NCBI GenBank assembly: GCA_017694885.1
Contig: JADIMH010000022.1
Location: 1 to 64,000 of the forward strand
DNA: 64,000 nt
Source: Candidatus Cryptobacteroides faecipullorum
GTDB taxonomy: Bacteria; Bacteroidota; Bacteroidia; Bacteroidales; UBA932
Reading direction: 5' to 3'
In this document: positions 25,320 to 34,887 of the stretch, one piece after another
Position numbering within the stretch: position 1 is the first letter of the stretch
Layout of the letters: the number at the start of each line of letters is the position of its first letter
Made by a program: the position numbers and the translations under genes
The notes under the pieces: generated by a model
Told to the model about the DNA's origin: nothing
Seen by the model: only the letters and a program-made list of their open reading frames with translations
Databases searched by the model: none

Positions 25320-25651
25320 TTCTCTGAATCGAATATCTTGGTCATCAGTTGCCATTTCTCAGTCGATTTCGCCTCGGGCGAGCAGCCCTGGAAACGGCTG
25401 ACGTAAGCTTCCCACTCGGCCTGTCCCGGAAGGGTGGCGAGTCTCGCCATATCCCTTTCCCAGTCGAAGTCGTCCACTGTGTCCACTATCATGAACAGAT
25501 TGCGGCCCTTGGCGTAAATCTCCATCGAGAGTATGCCCACCTCGTGCTGGCCTTCTATAATCTCCGGCCATACGTGGGAATGAACTTCGATGTATTTCTC
25601 AACCAGCTGAGGGTCGTTGTTCAGGGTAAGTGTCTGACAGTAGCGCTTCAT
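25316..25651 (-). CDS. L-rhamnose/L-fucose mutarotase family protein (PF05336)
   Basis: 111 aa, family length. Contains VEKYIEVHSHVWPEII (the conserved H and VWPE), GILSMEIY and a W-rich C-terminal half with WERDMARLA and ARF/VSRFQGC. Members interconvert alpha and beta anomers of 6-deoxyhexoses. Coupled by a 4-nt overlap to fucP and starting 3 nt after manC, it probably prepares imported fucose for an anomer-specific kinase. Despite the rhamnose name of the family, the setting favours fucose. Confidence 0.9.
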   Translation of the reverse strand: MKRYCQTLTLNNDPQLVEKYIEVHSHVWPEIIEGQHEVGILSMEIYAKGRNLFMIVDTVDDFDWERDMARLATLPGQAEWEAYVSRFQGCSPEAKSTEKWQLMTKIFDSEK

Positions 25652-25654
25652 ATA

Positions 25655-27004
25655 CTATTCACTCCAATTCCACTGCGACCTCTCTATATCCTCCTCCACC
25701 AGAGGATTACCGGTCTGCACCTCGATGAAGGTGAGGGTGGTGAGGGCCTTGAGGGCGTGATGATGGTTTACCGGGATTACCAGAGTGTCTCCGGCATTCA
25801 CTTTTCTTTCCACCCCGTCCAGGACGAAGATACCTTCGCCCTCCACGATGGTCCATGCTTCGGACCTGTGGCGGTGCACCTGGTAGGAGATGTTCTTTCC
25901 CGCATTGATGGTGATGCTCTTGGTCAGTGAGTGCCTGCCATCGGCATAGGTCGTGTCGTCGATGACCCTGTAGGAGCCCCAGCGTCTCTCCTCATACATA
26001 GGCCTCGGAGTGAGGTTGTCAACGGCCTTCTTGATGTCCTCGGAGTATTTCTTCCTGCAGACGATGATTCCGTCCGGGCTGGCTGCGATGACCGTATCCT
26101 CCATACCATCAACATAAATCGGATACTGGAGTTCATTGATGACGTGGGTATTAGTGCATCGCGGACCCATCACGGCGTTGCCTATAACAGGCCTGCGGAG
26201 CTCGTCTGTAAGGGTGTTCCAGGTACCGAGGTCCTTCCACTGCCCAGTGTAAGGCACCACGGCAACGGACTGCGCCTTCTCCGCCACCTCGTAGTCGAAG
26301 GAAATCTTCGGGAACTCGCAGTATCTGGCTCTGGTATCCTCAAATGAATCCGATTTGATGTATTTCCTCACGATATCCATCATATAACCGAGCCGGAATG
26401 CGAACACTCCGCCGTTCCACAGGGCCCCTATCGAGAGCAGCTGCTTCGCACGCTCAACATTCGGCTTCTCGGTGAACTGACGAACTATCATCGAGCCCTC
26501 CGCATTCCTGCTGGCTGTCTCAGGAACCACATAACCGTACTTCTCGCTCGGATATGTCGGGGTGATACCCATCAATACAAGGTCTGCCACATTCCTTTCA
26601 ACGCACACGGCCATCTTGCCAATAGTCTCGAAATACCCGGCCTCCGTAAACGGATCACAAGGCATTATGACCACTACCTCGTCGTCAGGGCAGTTCTTTG
26701 CCAGTTTCAGATAGCTGGCTGCCAGGGCAATAGCGGGGAAGGTATCCCTTCGCTCCGGTTCTGTCACAACTGAAACGCTTTCCCCCAACTGATTTATGAT
26801 GATGTCCAGCTGACTTGCATTTGTGGCAAGTGTAATGTTGTCAGTCAGTTCAGCTTCCCGCACCTGACGCACTACGCGCTGTACCATAGATTCCATACTC
26901 CCGTCTTCTTTATCAAGAAGGGGAAGGAACTGCTTGCTGCGGGCATTATTGGATAATGGCCACAGTCTTTTGCCGCTTCCTCCAGAAAGTAGTACTATTT
27001 GCAT
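25655..27004 (-). CDS. manC: Mannose-1-phosphate guanylyltransferase (with C-terminal cupin domain)
   Basis: 449 aa. N-terminal nucleotidyltransferase with LLSGGSGKRLWPLSNNARSKQF (in part GGSGKRLWPLS) and MPCDPF; residues about 250-270 have TGQWKDLGTWNTL; the C-terminal type II phosphomannose-isomerase cupin has QVHRHRSEAWTIVEGEG and NHHHALKAL. Makes GDP-mannose from Man-1-P and GTP; the cupin may add isomerase activity (Fru-6-P to Man-6-P). It supplies Gmd/Fcl. Only 3 nt from the mutarotase gene and 26 nt after the small unknown gene. Confidence 0.95.
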   Translation of the reverse strand: MQIVLLSGGSGKRLWPLSNNARSKQFLPLLDKEDGSMESMVQRVVRQVREAELTDNITLATNASQLDIIINQLGESVSVVTEPERRDTFPAIALAASYLKLAKNCPDDEVVVIMPCDPFTEAGYFETIGKMAVCVERNVADLVLMGITPTYPSEKYGYVVPETASRNAEGSMIVRQFTEKPNVERAKQLLSIGALWNGGVFAFRLGYMMDIVRKYIKSDSFEDTRARYCEFPKISFDYEVAEKAQSVAVVPYTGQWKDLGTWNTLTDELRRPVIGNAVMGPRCTNTHVINELQYPIYVDGMEDTVIAASPDGIIVCRKKYSEDIKKAVDNLTPRPMYEERRWGSYRVIDDTTYADGRHSLTKSITINAGKNISYQVHRHRSEAWTIVEGEGIFVLDGVERKVNAGDTLVIPVNHHHALKALTTLTFIEVQTGNPLVEEDIERSQWNWSE

Positions 27005-27030
27005 GTTTCCTAAAATGTCTATTTGATTGT

Positions 27031-27441
27031 TCAGTTACAATAATTCTCATCAGGGTCCTCGTCCCCTAGATAATACATGACTATATCATCATGCCAGGCT
27101 CTATACTCATCCCTGTCGATAGTGTCTATCTTTATCAGACGGTAATCAGGTGTCTTCTTCGAAAAGGAAAAAGCAGGATGGCCAAACTCAATCTCCGCAT
27201 AATGAACACTGCACATTATAACCGGGAATGGGTAGTTCTTCATATTCAGAACGGTGATAGGCAACGAATCCTTGAATATCCTTGACAAGGCATAAGCTGA
27301 TCTCTCAAATGCTACCCAATGTTCTCCGATTGCATACAGATGAATCCTGTTCCATCCCGACATCTCCTCATTCAGAATTGTCATGATATGGTTCGTGATC
27401 AACTCATTCAATGTCTGAAAGTTCGTTTTAGTCTCAGTCAT
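27031..27441 (-). CDS. Conserved-looking hypothetical protein
   Basis: 136 aa, no signal peptide or membrane segment, not a family I recognise. It has an amphipathic N-terminal half (TLNELITNHIMTILNE), several aromatic residues and an acidic C-terminus (YYLGDEDPDENYC). It is in the operon, 12 nt after the dehydratase gene and 26 nt before manC, and its codon use is closer to the conserved sugar-nucleotide genes than to the variable block. Could be a small regulatory or accessory factor for sugar-nucleotide synthesis; no function is proposed. Confidence 0.65.
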   Translation of the reverse strand: MTETKTNFQTLNELITNHIMTILNEEMSGWNRIHLYAIGEHWVAFERSAYALSRIFKDSLPITVLNMKNYPFPVIMCSVHYAEIEFGHPAFSFSKKTPDYRLIKIDTIDRDEYRAWHDDIVMYYLGDEDPDENYCN

Positions 27442-27453
27442 CGGCAGTACTTC

Positions 27454-29382
27454 TTATGATTCCTTCATATCAAGAGCTTCATACTTGCTCTGGCGGCTCC
27501 TGTACTCCGGAACTATCTCCTTCATTACCTTGACTATCGCCATGTCGTCGAAAGTTTCAGAGACAGTCATAAGCCTTTCCTCATTGGCAAGGGCCGTTGC
27601 GTAGTCGTATTCCCGGACCTGAGCTACCATGATCAAAGGATTGGAAGTAGGGAGAGTGGTTTCCTTATCGTTAAGGACTTCTTCGTACAGTTTCTCTCCG
27701 TCACGAAGGCCAGTGAACTTTATCTCTACGTCCTTCGCTCCTGAAAGGGCTATCATCCTTTTCGCCAGATCATAGATCTTTACCGGCTGCCCCATATCGA
27801 AAACGAAGATCTCGCCTCCTTTGCCCATAGTTCCCGCTTCCAGCACCAACCTGCATGCCTCCGGTATAAGCATGAAGTACCGGACTATATCGGGATGCGT
27901 GACCGTTATAGGTCCTCCCTCTCTTATCTGCTCCTTGAAAATAGGTATGACACTGCCGTTGGATCCCAAGACATTCCCGAAACGGGTGGTCACGAACTGC
28001 GTGACTCCTTTCACCTTGCCTTCACGTATCGCCTGGTTCAGGCTCTGGCAGTAAATCTCGCAGATACGCTTGCTGCAGCCCATGACATTGGTCGGATTGA
28101 CGGCCTTGTCAGTCGATATCATGACGAATTTCCCGGTACCGTACTTAACAGCCAGATCAGCGACTACACGGGTACCGTAGATATTGTTCTGGACGGCTAT
28201 GGCAGGATCATCCTCCATCATAGGCACATGCTTGTATGCCGCCGCATGGAAAATATATTCAGGACGGTAGAACGAGAAGATTTTGTCCATATGTCCGGCA
28301 TTGGTGATGCTGGTAACTATCGTCTCGTTCTTTACAGTAGAATAGTCCCTTTTCATCATCAGTCTTATGTCGTGCATAGGAGTCTCGGCCTGGTCGATGA
28401 GGATCATCTCCGCCGGATTGAACTTGGCTACCTGACGGACTATCTCCGAACCGATGGAGCCGGCCGCACCAGTAATCAATATTCTCTTGCCGCTCAGCTG
28501 CTTTCCTATGGCTTCCATATCTACCTCTATCTTGTCTCTCGGAAGCAGGTCTTCGATATCGACTTCGTGGAGCTGGCGGTGGGAGACATCAGTCTTTCCG
28601 TCCCATTCCTCTCCGTTGGTCATCATCATTATTTTGATATCTTCGCTGATGAACGCATCCACCATTTCGGAGTTGGCCCTGAACAGGTCGGTCTTTAACG
28701 GTGACACCAACAGGATCTTGACCCCTTCTTTCTTCAGTTTCTTAGCTATTCCTTTCCCGTTCAGATAGACAGGTTTGCCCATCAGATAGGCGCCCTTCAT
28801 TTCCTTTCCGTCCGAAATAAATGCATGGAGGGAATATTTCTTGTCCTTTACGGCAAGGATACTTTTCGCTATGCTTATTCCTCCGGCCTTGGTGCCGTAG
28901 ATGGCGACAGACTGTGCATTGTCGGTATGGAACGAGTCGAAAAGACGTTTGACCACTACCCTCTCGAGCCATAGCAGTAGCGTGCATATGAAAAACATTA
29001 TCAGCACTGCAGACAAATCCGGGAAAAGGACGGCCCGCTGCTCCGGCCATATGGCATTCACGGCCAGACCGAGAAAATAGTCGATCGCGGCACCGAACAG
29101 GACTGCAGTTGCGACCCTCTGCAAGTCGATGAACGAAGAATATCTGACGATACCGGAATACGTATGCAGCAGTCTGAAAGCGACAATGAACGGAATCAGT
29201 CCCAAAAGAAGACCGTAGGTCATCTGCCAGAAATTGCCTGCAAAGGCATCGCCGCCCATCTCCAAATAATATCCGAGGTACCCCGAAATGCACACCAAGG
29301 CACAGTCAAACACTAAGATGCACCAGTAAGGAAGCGCCTTCTTTGAAAAATACCACCCGGAAAGTTTCTGCAATAAATCCAT
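27454..29382 (-). CDS. Membrane-bound nucleotide-sugar 4,6-dehydratase (CapD/PglF/FlaA1 type)
   Basis: 642 aa. Four or five membrane segments in residues 15-130, a CoA-binding-like domain (about 150-275), then a short-chain dehydrogenase domain with ILITGAAGSIGSEIVRQVAKF (in part GAAGSIGSEIVRQ) and FHAAAYKHVPMME. The catalytic region STDKAVNPTNVMGCSKR has M in place of the usual tyrosine, normal for the family. It makes a 4-keto-6-deoxy sugar from UDP-GlcNAc at the inner membrane. Partner of the aminotransferase and GNAT at the far end of the operon. 11 nt after the epimerase gene. Confidence 0.93.
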   Translation of the reverse strand: MDLLQKLSGWYFSKKALPYWCILVFDCALVCISGYLGYYLEMGGDAFAGNFWQMTYGLLLGLIPFIVAFRLLHTYSGIVRYSSFIDLQRVATAVLFGAAIDYFLGLAVNAIWPEQRAVLFPDLSAVLIMFFICTLLLWLERVVVKRLFDSFHTDNAQSVAIYGTKAGGISIAKSILAVKDKKYSLHAFISDGKEMKGAYLMGKPVYLNGKGIAKKLKKEGVKILLVSPLKTDLFRANSEMVDAFISEDIKIMMMTNGEEWDGKTDVSHRQLHEVDIEDLLPRDKIEVDMEAIGKQLSGKRILITGAAGSIGSEIVRQVAKFNPAEMILIDQAETPMHDIRLMMKRDYSTVKNETIVTSITNAGHMDKIFSFYRPEYIFHAAAYKHVPMMEDDPAIAVQNNIYGTRVVADLAVKYGTGKFVMISTDKAVNPTNVMGCSKRICEIYCQSLNQAIREGKVKGVTQFVTTRFGNVLGSNGSVIPIFKEQIREGGPITVTHPDIVRYFMLIPEACRLVLEAGTMGKGGEIFVFDMGQPVKIYDLAKRMIALSGAKDVEIKFTGLRDGEKLYEEVLNDKETTLPTSNPLIMVAQVREYDYATALANEERLMTVSETFDDMAIVKVMKEIVPEYRSRQSKYEALDMKES

Positions 29383-29393
29383 CAGTCAATGTT

Positions 29394-30464
29394 TTAGTCG
29401 AAATATTCTTTATACCATTTCGCGAAATTCCTCAAGCCTTCCCTCAACGGAGTGGATGGCCTGAATCCGAAATCTTCCTCAAGCGGAGCAGTATCCGCAT
29501 ATGTTACCGGTACATCACCCGGCTGCATCGGGACCAGTTCTTTATGGGCTTCGAAATCATAATTCTCCGGCAGGACACCGGCGGCTACCAGTTCTTCCTG
29601 CAGGATGGTTACGAAGTCGAGGAGATTCTCAGGGTTGCTATTGCCTATATTATAGACCTTATAAGGAGGGACAGGAAGTCCGTCTTCACCCGTTTTCCTT
29701 TCAGGAGCATGCTTCATGACTCTTACCACTCCCTCGACTATGTCGTCTATGTAGGTGAAATCACGCTTGCAGTTGCCGTAATTGAATATCCGGATTACCT
29801 TTCCCGCACGCAGTTTGTCGGTAAATCCGAAATAGGCCATATCGGGTCTGCCTGCAGGGCCATATACTGTAAAGAACCTGAGACCCGTACTCGGGATATC
29901 GTATAATTTGGAGTATGCATGGGCCATCAGTTCGTTGCTTTTCTTGGTGGCGGCATACAGACTGACAGGATTGTCCACCTTGTCATCCGTGCTGTAGGGG
30001 ACCTTCCTGTTGCTTCCATACACGCTGGACGAGCTGGCATACACTAAATGCAGGACTCCGTCCCGCCCTTCATCATAGGAGTGCCGGCAGGCTTCGAGAA
30101 TATTGTAAAAGCCGAGCAGGTTGCTTTCTATATATGCATCGGGATTCGTAATGCTGTACCTTACGCCTGCCTGTGCGGCAAGATTTACGACCACTTGCGG
30201 CCTGTACTCTTCAAACAAGCTGTCAATCAGCCGTTTATCCGCGATATTGCCTTTAATGAAGGTAAAATTCCGATGCCCTGTAAGGGCCTTCAGGCGTTCT
30301 TCTTTGATATGAACATCGTAGTAATCATTCATATTGTCGATTCCGACTACGGCAGCCTGCCCATAGTCTGCAAGAATCCTGCTGCACAGGTTGCTGCCTA
30401 TAAAACCTGTAGCACCTGTGACGAGAACAGTTTTCCCGTTAAGTTCGATATTGTCTTTAAGCAT
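29394..30464 (-). CDS. UDP-glucuronate 4-epimerase-like NAD-dependent epimerase
   Basis: 356 aa from MLKDNIELNGKTVLVTG (ATG at 30464); the track start at 30530 overlaps ugd by 62 nt. GATGFIGSNLCSRIL (NAD), VYASSSSVYGSNRKVPYS, and YAATKKSNELMAHAY (Y-x3-K) are of the CapI/UDP-GlcA epimerase type. It would convert UDP-GlcA from the neighbouring dehydrogenase to UDP-GalA. The gap to ugd is 4 nt. A role on UDP-Glc (GalE) is less likely given the neighbour and the YSTDDKVDNP segment. Confidence 0.9.
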   Translation of the reverse strand: MLKDNIELNGKTVLVTGATGFIGSNLCSRILADYGQAAVVGIDNMNDYYDVHIKEERLKALTGHRNFTFIKGNIADKRLIDSLFEEYRPQVVVNLAAQAGVRYSITNPDAYIESNLLGFYNILEACRHSYDEGRDGVLHLVYASSSSVYGSNRKVPYSTDDKVDNPVSLYAATKKSNELMAHAYSKLYDIPSTGLRFFTVYGPAGRPDMAYFGFTDKLRAGKVIRIFNYGNCKRDFTYIDDIVEGVVRVMKHAPERKTGEDGLPVPPYKVYNIGNSNPENLLDFVTILQEELVAAGVLPENYDFEAHKELVPMQPGDVPVTYADTAPLEEDFGFRPSTPLREGLRNFAKWYKEYFD

Positions 30465-30468
30465 GGTT

Positions 30469-31725
30469 TCAGTCCCTTCTGAAAATATCCCTTGTATAAA
30501 CCTTGTTCCTGACATCGTCCAGGCATGCATCGTATCTGTTGGCTATGATGGCATTGCTCTGAGACTTGAATTTATCCAGATCGTTTACTACGACACTTCC
30601 GAAGAAAGTAGTGCCGTCCTCCAATGTAGGCTCGTATATGATGACCTGCGCGCCTTTGGCCTTTATACGTTTCATTACGCCCTGGATGCTGCTCTGACGG
30701 AAATTGTCGCTGTTGCTTTTCATGGTAAGACGGTAGACTCCGATGACGACGTTATGCTCCTGTGCGGCATCCCAGCTGCTGTTCGCACCGTATGCCCCTG
30801 CAAGGGACAGGACACGGTCGGCGATGAAATCCTTCCTTGTACGGTTGCTCTCCACTATGGCCTGGATCAGGTTTTCAGGGACATCGGCATAGTTGGCAAG
30901 AAGCTGTTTGGTGTCTTTCGGAAGGCAGTAGCCGCCGTAGCCGAAGCTCGGGTTGTTATAATGGCTTCCGATTCTCGGATCGAGGCAGACTCCATCGATG
31001 ATCGACCGGGTATCGAGACCTTTCATCTCGGCATATGTATCCAGTTCATTGAAATAGCTGACCCTCAATGCCAGGTAGGTATTTGCGAACAGTTTCACGG
31101 CCTCGGCTTCCGTCATTCCCATATACAGGGTGTCGATATTTTCTTTTATGGCCCCTTCCTGCAGAAGAGCGGCAAAAGCATGTGCCGCCTTTTCCAGCCC
31201 TTCCCTGTCCGATGCTATGTCAGAAGAAGGGATGCCGGCTATGATTCTCGAAGGATAGAGGTTATCGTACAGGGCCTTGCTTTCACGCAGGAACTCAGGG
31301 AAGAAAAGCAGCCTGAGGTCTTTTCCGTATCTTTTATACAGGCTGTCGCAGTATCCCACGGGAATCGTACTTTTGATCACCATGACGGCTCTCCGGTTGA
31401 CCGACCTGACCAAGTCGATGACTTCCTCGACATGGGAAGTATCGAAAAAGTTCTTTTTCGGATCATAGTTGGTCGGGGCCGCTATGACCACAAAGTCCGC
31501 GTCTCTATAAGCCGAAGCGCCGTCCAGCGTAGCCGTAAGGTCGAGCTGTTTCTCGGCAAGGTATTTCTCGATATATTCATCATGAATCGGAGATTTCCTG
31601 CTGTTGATCAAATCTACCTTCTCCGGTATCACATCCACTGCGACTACGCGGTTATGCAGAGACAGTAAAGTGGCTAATGACAGTCCGACATAACCTGTTC
31701 CTGCTACTGCGATTTTCGTTGTCAT
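30469..31725 (-). CDS. ugd: UDP-glucose 6-dehydrogenase family protein
   Basis: 418 aa. [16 protein letters not shown] (NAD), [20 protein letters not shown], the middle-domain [15 protein letters not shown] and the catalytic cysteine in [16 protein letters not shown]. The family oxidises UDP-glucose to UDP-glucuronate with two NAD; this shorter form (about 390-420 aa) is the usual capsule-locus type. C-terminal [18 protein letters not shown] supports it. 4 nt upstream of the epimerase, 2 nt after the phosphatase gene. UDP-GalNAc/GlcNAc dehydrogenases are related alternatives. Confidence 0.93.
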   Translation of the reverse strand: MTTKIAVAGTGYVGLSLATLLSLHNRVVAVDVIPEKVDLINSRKSPIHDEYIEKYLAEKQLDLTATLDGASAYRDADFVVIAAPTNYDPKKNFFDTSHVEEVIDLVRSVNRRAVMVIKSTIPVGYCDSLYKRYGKDLRLLFFPEFLRESKALYDNLYPSRIIAGIPSSDIASDREGLEKAAHAFAALLQEGAIKENIDTLYMGMTEAEAVKLFANTYLALRVSYFNELDTYAEMKGLDTRSIIDGVCLDPRIGSHYNNPSFGYGGYCLPKDTKQLLANYADVPENLIQAIVESNRTRKDFIADRVLSLAGAYGANSSWDAAQEHNVVIGVYRLTMKSNSDNFRQSSIQGVMKRIKAKGAQVIIYEPTLEDGTTFFGSVVVNDLDKFKSQSNAIIANRYDACLDDVRNKVYTRDIFRRD

Positions 31726-31727
31726 TT

Positions 31728-32441
31728 TTATTCTGTTATAAATTCTTTTAAAATTTTTATCTCTTTATTTTTCAGTTCTTCAGCCGCATACTGCCTGGTC
31801 AGGACCGACATCCTGTGACAGTCAGAGCCCCAGCAGCTATACATCCCTTTTTCAAGCAGGGCTTCGGCTTTCTTCTTCGCCGAAGGACCGTAAAAGCCTG
31901 TCAGGGACGGAAGGTTAAGCTGGAAACGGACTCCCATAGCAGCCCACTTTTCATAGTCTGCCATTTCCATGTAGCGGTAACGTTCCGGATGTGCGAGCAA
32001 AGGACGGTAGCCGGCAGACATGGTGGAGTGAAGGATGGCTTCCATATTATACGGAGGATTCCAGGTAGAAGTCTCTACCAGTACCGTATCCTCTTCCATG
32101 GTCAGGAGATCACGCTCTTCCAGATGCCGCTCATACAGGGTGTCCAGCATGTATTCCGAAGCGAGGTTCAGCTCTATCTTTCCCTGGTAGGCTGCCTTCA
32201 GTCCGGAAAACCTCAACTGAAGGGCTTCGGTGGTGTTGGACATGTCCTCGGCCGTATGGGGAGTCAGCCAGAGGGATTTCAGTCCGGCATCCTCTAAGAA
32301 TGAAAGTATTTCCAGCGACTCTTCCATGGTCTTCACTCCATCGTCCACTCCCGGAAGGATGTGGCTGTGCCTGTCGACGCCACCGGAGAGAAGACCGGCA
32401 GAGAGTATGGAAGTCTTGCGGGTGAACAGGTCTTTAAACAT
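31728..32441 (-). CDS. PHP-domain tyrosine-protein phosphatase (CpsB/YwqE type)
   Basis: 237 aa. Metal-binding motifs in order: [13 protein letters not shown] (about 24-36), [28 protein letters not shown] and SDCHRMS. CpsB-like phosphatases remove phosphate from tyrosines of the BY-kinase, here the Wzc-like protein upstream, and so set polymer length and export. The start is 27 nt past the Wzc stop. A one-base gain in the Wzc poly-G run would extend Wzc across this start codon by a few codons. Confidence 0.92.
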   Translation of the reverse strand: MFKDLFTRKTSILSAGLLSGGVDRHSHILPGVDDGVKTMEESLEILSFLEDAGLKSLWLTPHTAEDMSNTTEALQLRFSGLKAAYQGKIELNLASEYMLDTLYERHLEERDLLTMEEDTVLVETSTWNPPYNMEAILHSTMSAGYRPLLAHPERYRYMEMADYEKWAAMGVRFQLNLPSLTGFYGPSAKKKAEALLEKGMYSCWGSDCHRMSVLTRQYAAEELKNKEIKILKEFITE

Positions 32442-32468
32442 TCAGTCCGGATCGTTTTCTTTTACCTA

Positions 32469-34865
32469 TCATTCCCCCCCCCCATAACCGTAACCGTAGC
32501 CGTATCCATAGCCATATTGTCCGTAACGGCTGTGGAAAGTCTCGACACCGTTCAGGATGAGAGACATCCTGTTGAGCTTTCCTGATGAGTACATCTGGGA
32601 GAGAAGCGGAAGTTCCCTCTTGTCGAACAGTCCTGCCCTTATCACGAACAGGGTCATGTCAACATGTCCGGATACTATATATGTATCGGCGACCATCTCT
32701 ACAGGAGGACAATCTATGAATATATATTCGTACTCTTTCCTCAGCCCAGATATCAGTTCTGCAAACCTCGGCGAGATCAGAAGCTCCGACGGGTTCGGAG
32801 GTATGCTGCCGACAGGAAGCAGGGAAAGATTTTCATCCACCTTCTTGACCAGTCCGTGGTAATCCTCGGAGCGCCCCGACAGGAAGGACGATACGCCTGT
32901 CGAATTCATGTTCAGGGCCTTGCTGAGGGTCGCTTTCCTCAGGTCAAGGTCTACCATTATGGTCTTTGCGCCTTTAAGCGCCATACTTGCCGCGATATTC
33001 ATAAGGATGAAAGTCTTTCCGGCATTCGGGTTGACCGATGTGGTCATCAGGATATGCGAAGAGGATTTTTTGTCTGTCATCATATCCAGGTTGGTACGCA
33101 TGACACGGAACGCCTCGTTTATGGAGTCGCGGCTGCCGCTCCTGACCATGATGTTCACATTGCTGTTATCGAACTTCTTGGCCTTAGTCAGACGGTTGAG
33201 TCCCTTGATACGAGGAGTGATCAGCGGGATTTCCCCGAGGAAAGGAACGTTCACTGCCGAGAGATCCGCCCGTCTGGAAATCGTGGTCTCGGACATCCTC
33301 ATTATGTACTGGACCGCGAACGGGATACCGCATCCGAAAATTACAGCGACCAGCAGCACCATCATCCTGTTAGGAGATATAGGTGCAGGAGCCCCGTTCG
33401 GGCTCATGATCAGTCTGGTGTTGGCTACGTTCACCAGACCTGCGATCTCGTTCTCTTCCCTTTTCTGAAGAAGGTAGATATACAGGGATTCCTTCACTTT
33501 CTGCTGTCTTTCGATGGAAAGGAGTTCCATCTCTGTCCCGGAGCTCGACGCGATCCGGCTCATTACCTGCTCTTCCTGCGAAGTCAGCTTGTCAGCCTGA
33601 AGGCTGAGGGTGGCGATAAGGTTGTCGATCGACCTTATGACAGTGGCCTTGAGGGCATTCAGAGAGGTGTTCATGTCCTGGATCAGAGGGTTGTTCTCGC
33701 TGCTGCCGGCCACCAGACGGTCTCTGGTGAGAAGCATGTCGTTGTAGTCCTTTATCTGGCTCTCGATATCGGTGTTGACCAGACCCGAGTTGGCAGGGAT
33801 AAGATCCTTAGAGTGTGTAGGATCCGTCATATAGCTGCGGATAAACTGTGCGATGGAAAGCTGGTTGCTCACCTCGAATGCCTGGGCGGAGTAGCCCGTG
33901 GATTCCTGAAGATAAGCCTGGGATGCCAGCTGTATGTCAGTAAGCTTGTTCTTTTCCTTGAAGTCTTTCAGGGAGGTTTCTATGCCTCCGAGTTCTTTCT
34001 CTATGACCACGAGACGCTCGTTGATGAATGCAGTGGTGTTGCGGGCCGAGCGGTTACGGTCGTGGATCCAGGTCTCGTTATAGACATCGATCAGGGTATT
34101 CAGTATGTTCTCCGCTCTGGATGGGAACACATCCTCGATGCCGAGGACTATTACGGAAGTCTGTTTTCCGGAAACTGCAGAAGTCAGCTTGGTACAGTAC
34201 GATTTTGCCCTGCTCTTGCTGTTCACCCAGGTAACCGTGAGTGGACGCTCCCACGAGTCGAAATTGACTGTAGAGCTCAGCATGAGCTTTCCTACAGGCG
34301 TCTGCAGTGTATCCCCGGTATGTCCTACTACCCTGTCCGCCTTTATCTTGTCCGGTCCTACCGTGAAATCATCGAGCACCAATATCTCTTTCGGTCCCTT
34401 TTTCAGCGAGAAACTGAAGGATGACTGTGGAATTCCTTCCAGGACGGTAAGCTCCACCGGAGTATTGTCATAAAGCTCTACTTTGCGCATGGCCTGACGC
34501 TCGACATAGCTTGTCTGGAGACGGAGCCTTTCCACGACTATCTGCATCAGGTCAGGAGAAGCGAATGCCTCTACTTCGTTGTTGACGTTCTCGCTTGCGC
34601 TTCCGCCGGTAGCGGCGCTGGCGAATGCAGCCAGATCGCGCATGGCTGCATCCTGGCCGTCTTCGCTGATAATGACCTTGGCAGTCCTCTGGTATACGGA
34701 AGGCGTCTTATACAGGTAAAAAGCCGCGAATACCAGACAGACGGCAACGCACAGCACGTACCACCACTTATATACCCATACCATTTCCCAGATATCCCGG
34801 ATGTTGAGTGAGGAACCGCTGTCCTCCTGGGCAAGAAAATCCTGATTATTTGTGTTTTCTGTCAT
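32469..34865 (-). CDS. wzc: Capsule chain-length regulator / BY-tyrosine autokinase, Wzc-like
   Basis: 798 aa from MTENTNNQDFL (ATG at 34865); the track start overlaps the export-protein gene. Wzz-type domain between two membrane segments (about 34-52 WWYVLCVAVCLVFAAFYLY and about 495-515), coiled coil in the periplasmic part, then the kinase with Walker A NPNAGKTFIL, Walker A' MVDLDLRKATLSK and Walker B FIDCPP. The tail RYGQYGYGYGYGYGYG-GGE has seven tyrosines, encoded by imperfect hexamer repeats and a G10 run (32474-32483). Autophosphorylation there controls export with the phosphatase downstream. The start overlaps nothing; 22 nt separate it from the Wza-like stop. Confidence 0.95.
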   Translation of the reverse strand: MTENTNNQDFLAQEDSGSSLNIRDIWEMVWVYKWWYVLCVAVCLVFAAFYLYKTPSVYQRTAKVIISEDGQDAAMRDLAAFASAATGGSASENVNNEVEAFASPDLMQIVVERLRLQTSYVERQAMRKVELYDNTPVELTVLEGIPQSSFSFSLKKGPKEILVLDDFTVGPDKIKADRVVGHTGDTLQTPVGKLMLSSTVNFDSWERPLTVTWVNSKSRAKSYCTKLTSAVSGKQTSVIVLGIEDVFPSRAENILNTLIDVYNETWIHDRNRSARNTTAFINERLVVIEKELGGIETSLKDFKEKNKLTDIQLASQAYLQESTGYSAQAFEVSNQLSIAQFIRSYMTDPTHSKDLIPANSGLVNTDIESQIKDYNDMLLTRDRLVAGSSENNPLIQDMNTSLNALKATVIRSIDNLIATLSLQADKLTSQEEQVMSRIASSSGTEMELLSIERQQKVKESLYIYLLQKREENEIAGLVNVANTRLIMSPNGAPAPISPNRMMVLLVAVIFGCGIPFAVQYIMRMSETTISRRADLSAVNVPFLGEIPLITPRIKGLNRLTKAKKFDNSNVNIMVRSGSRDSINEAFRVMRTNLDMMTDKKSSSHILMTTSVNPNAGKTFILMNIAASMALKGAKTIMVDLDLRKATLSKALNMNSTGVSSFLSGRSEDYHGLVKKVDENLSLLPVGSIPPNPSELLISPRFAELISGLRKEYEYIFIDCPPVEMVADTYIVSGHVDMTLFVIRAGLFDKRELPLLSQMYSSGKLNRMSLILNGVETFHSRYGQYGYGYGYGYGYGGGE
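32474..32483. repeat. Homopolymer C10 (G10 on coding strand) at the 3' end of wzc
   Basis: Ten C on the plus strand encode the final G-G-G of the tyrosine-rich tail. In frame as read here. Loss of one base gives GGGNDR-stop; gain of one gives [16 protein letters not shown]-stop, a basic extension reaching the next gene's start. Beside it (32484-32520) lie TAACCG/TAGCCG-like hexamers that code GY units and could also vary in number. Confidence 0.85.
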
Positions 34866-34887
34866 TTCCCGATAATTTATAATAGAA

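Noticed and set aside
30391-31668. 425-aa plus-strand ORF
   Set aside because: Antisense to ugd and the epimerase; no recognisable domain.
32664-34424. 586-aa plus-strand ORF opposite wzc
   Set aside because: Antisense shadow of a clear kinase gene; composition is rich in H, R, Q, and no family motif or start context.
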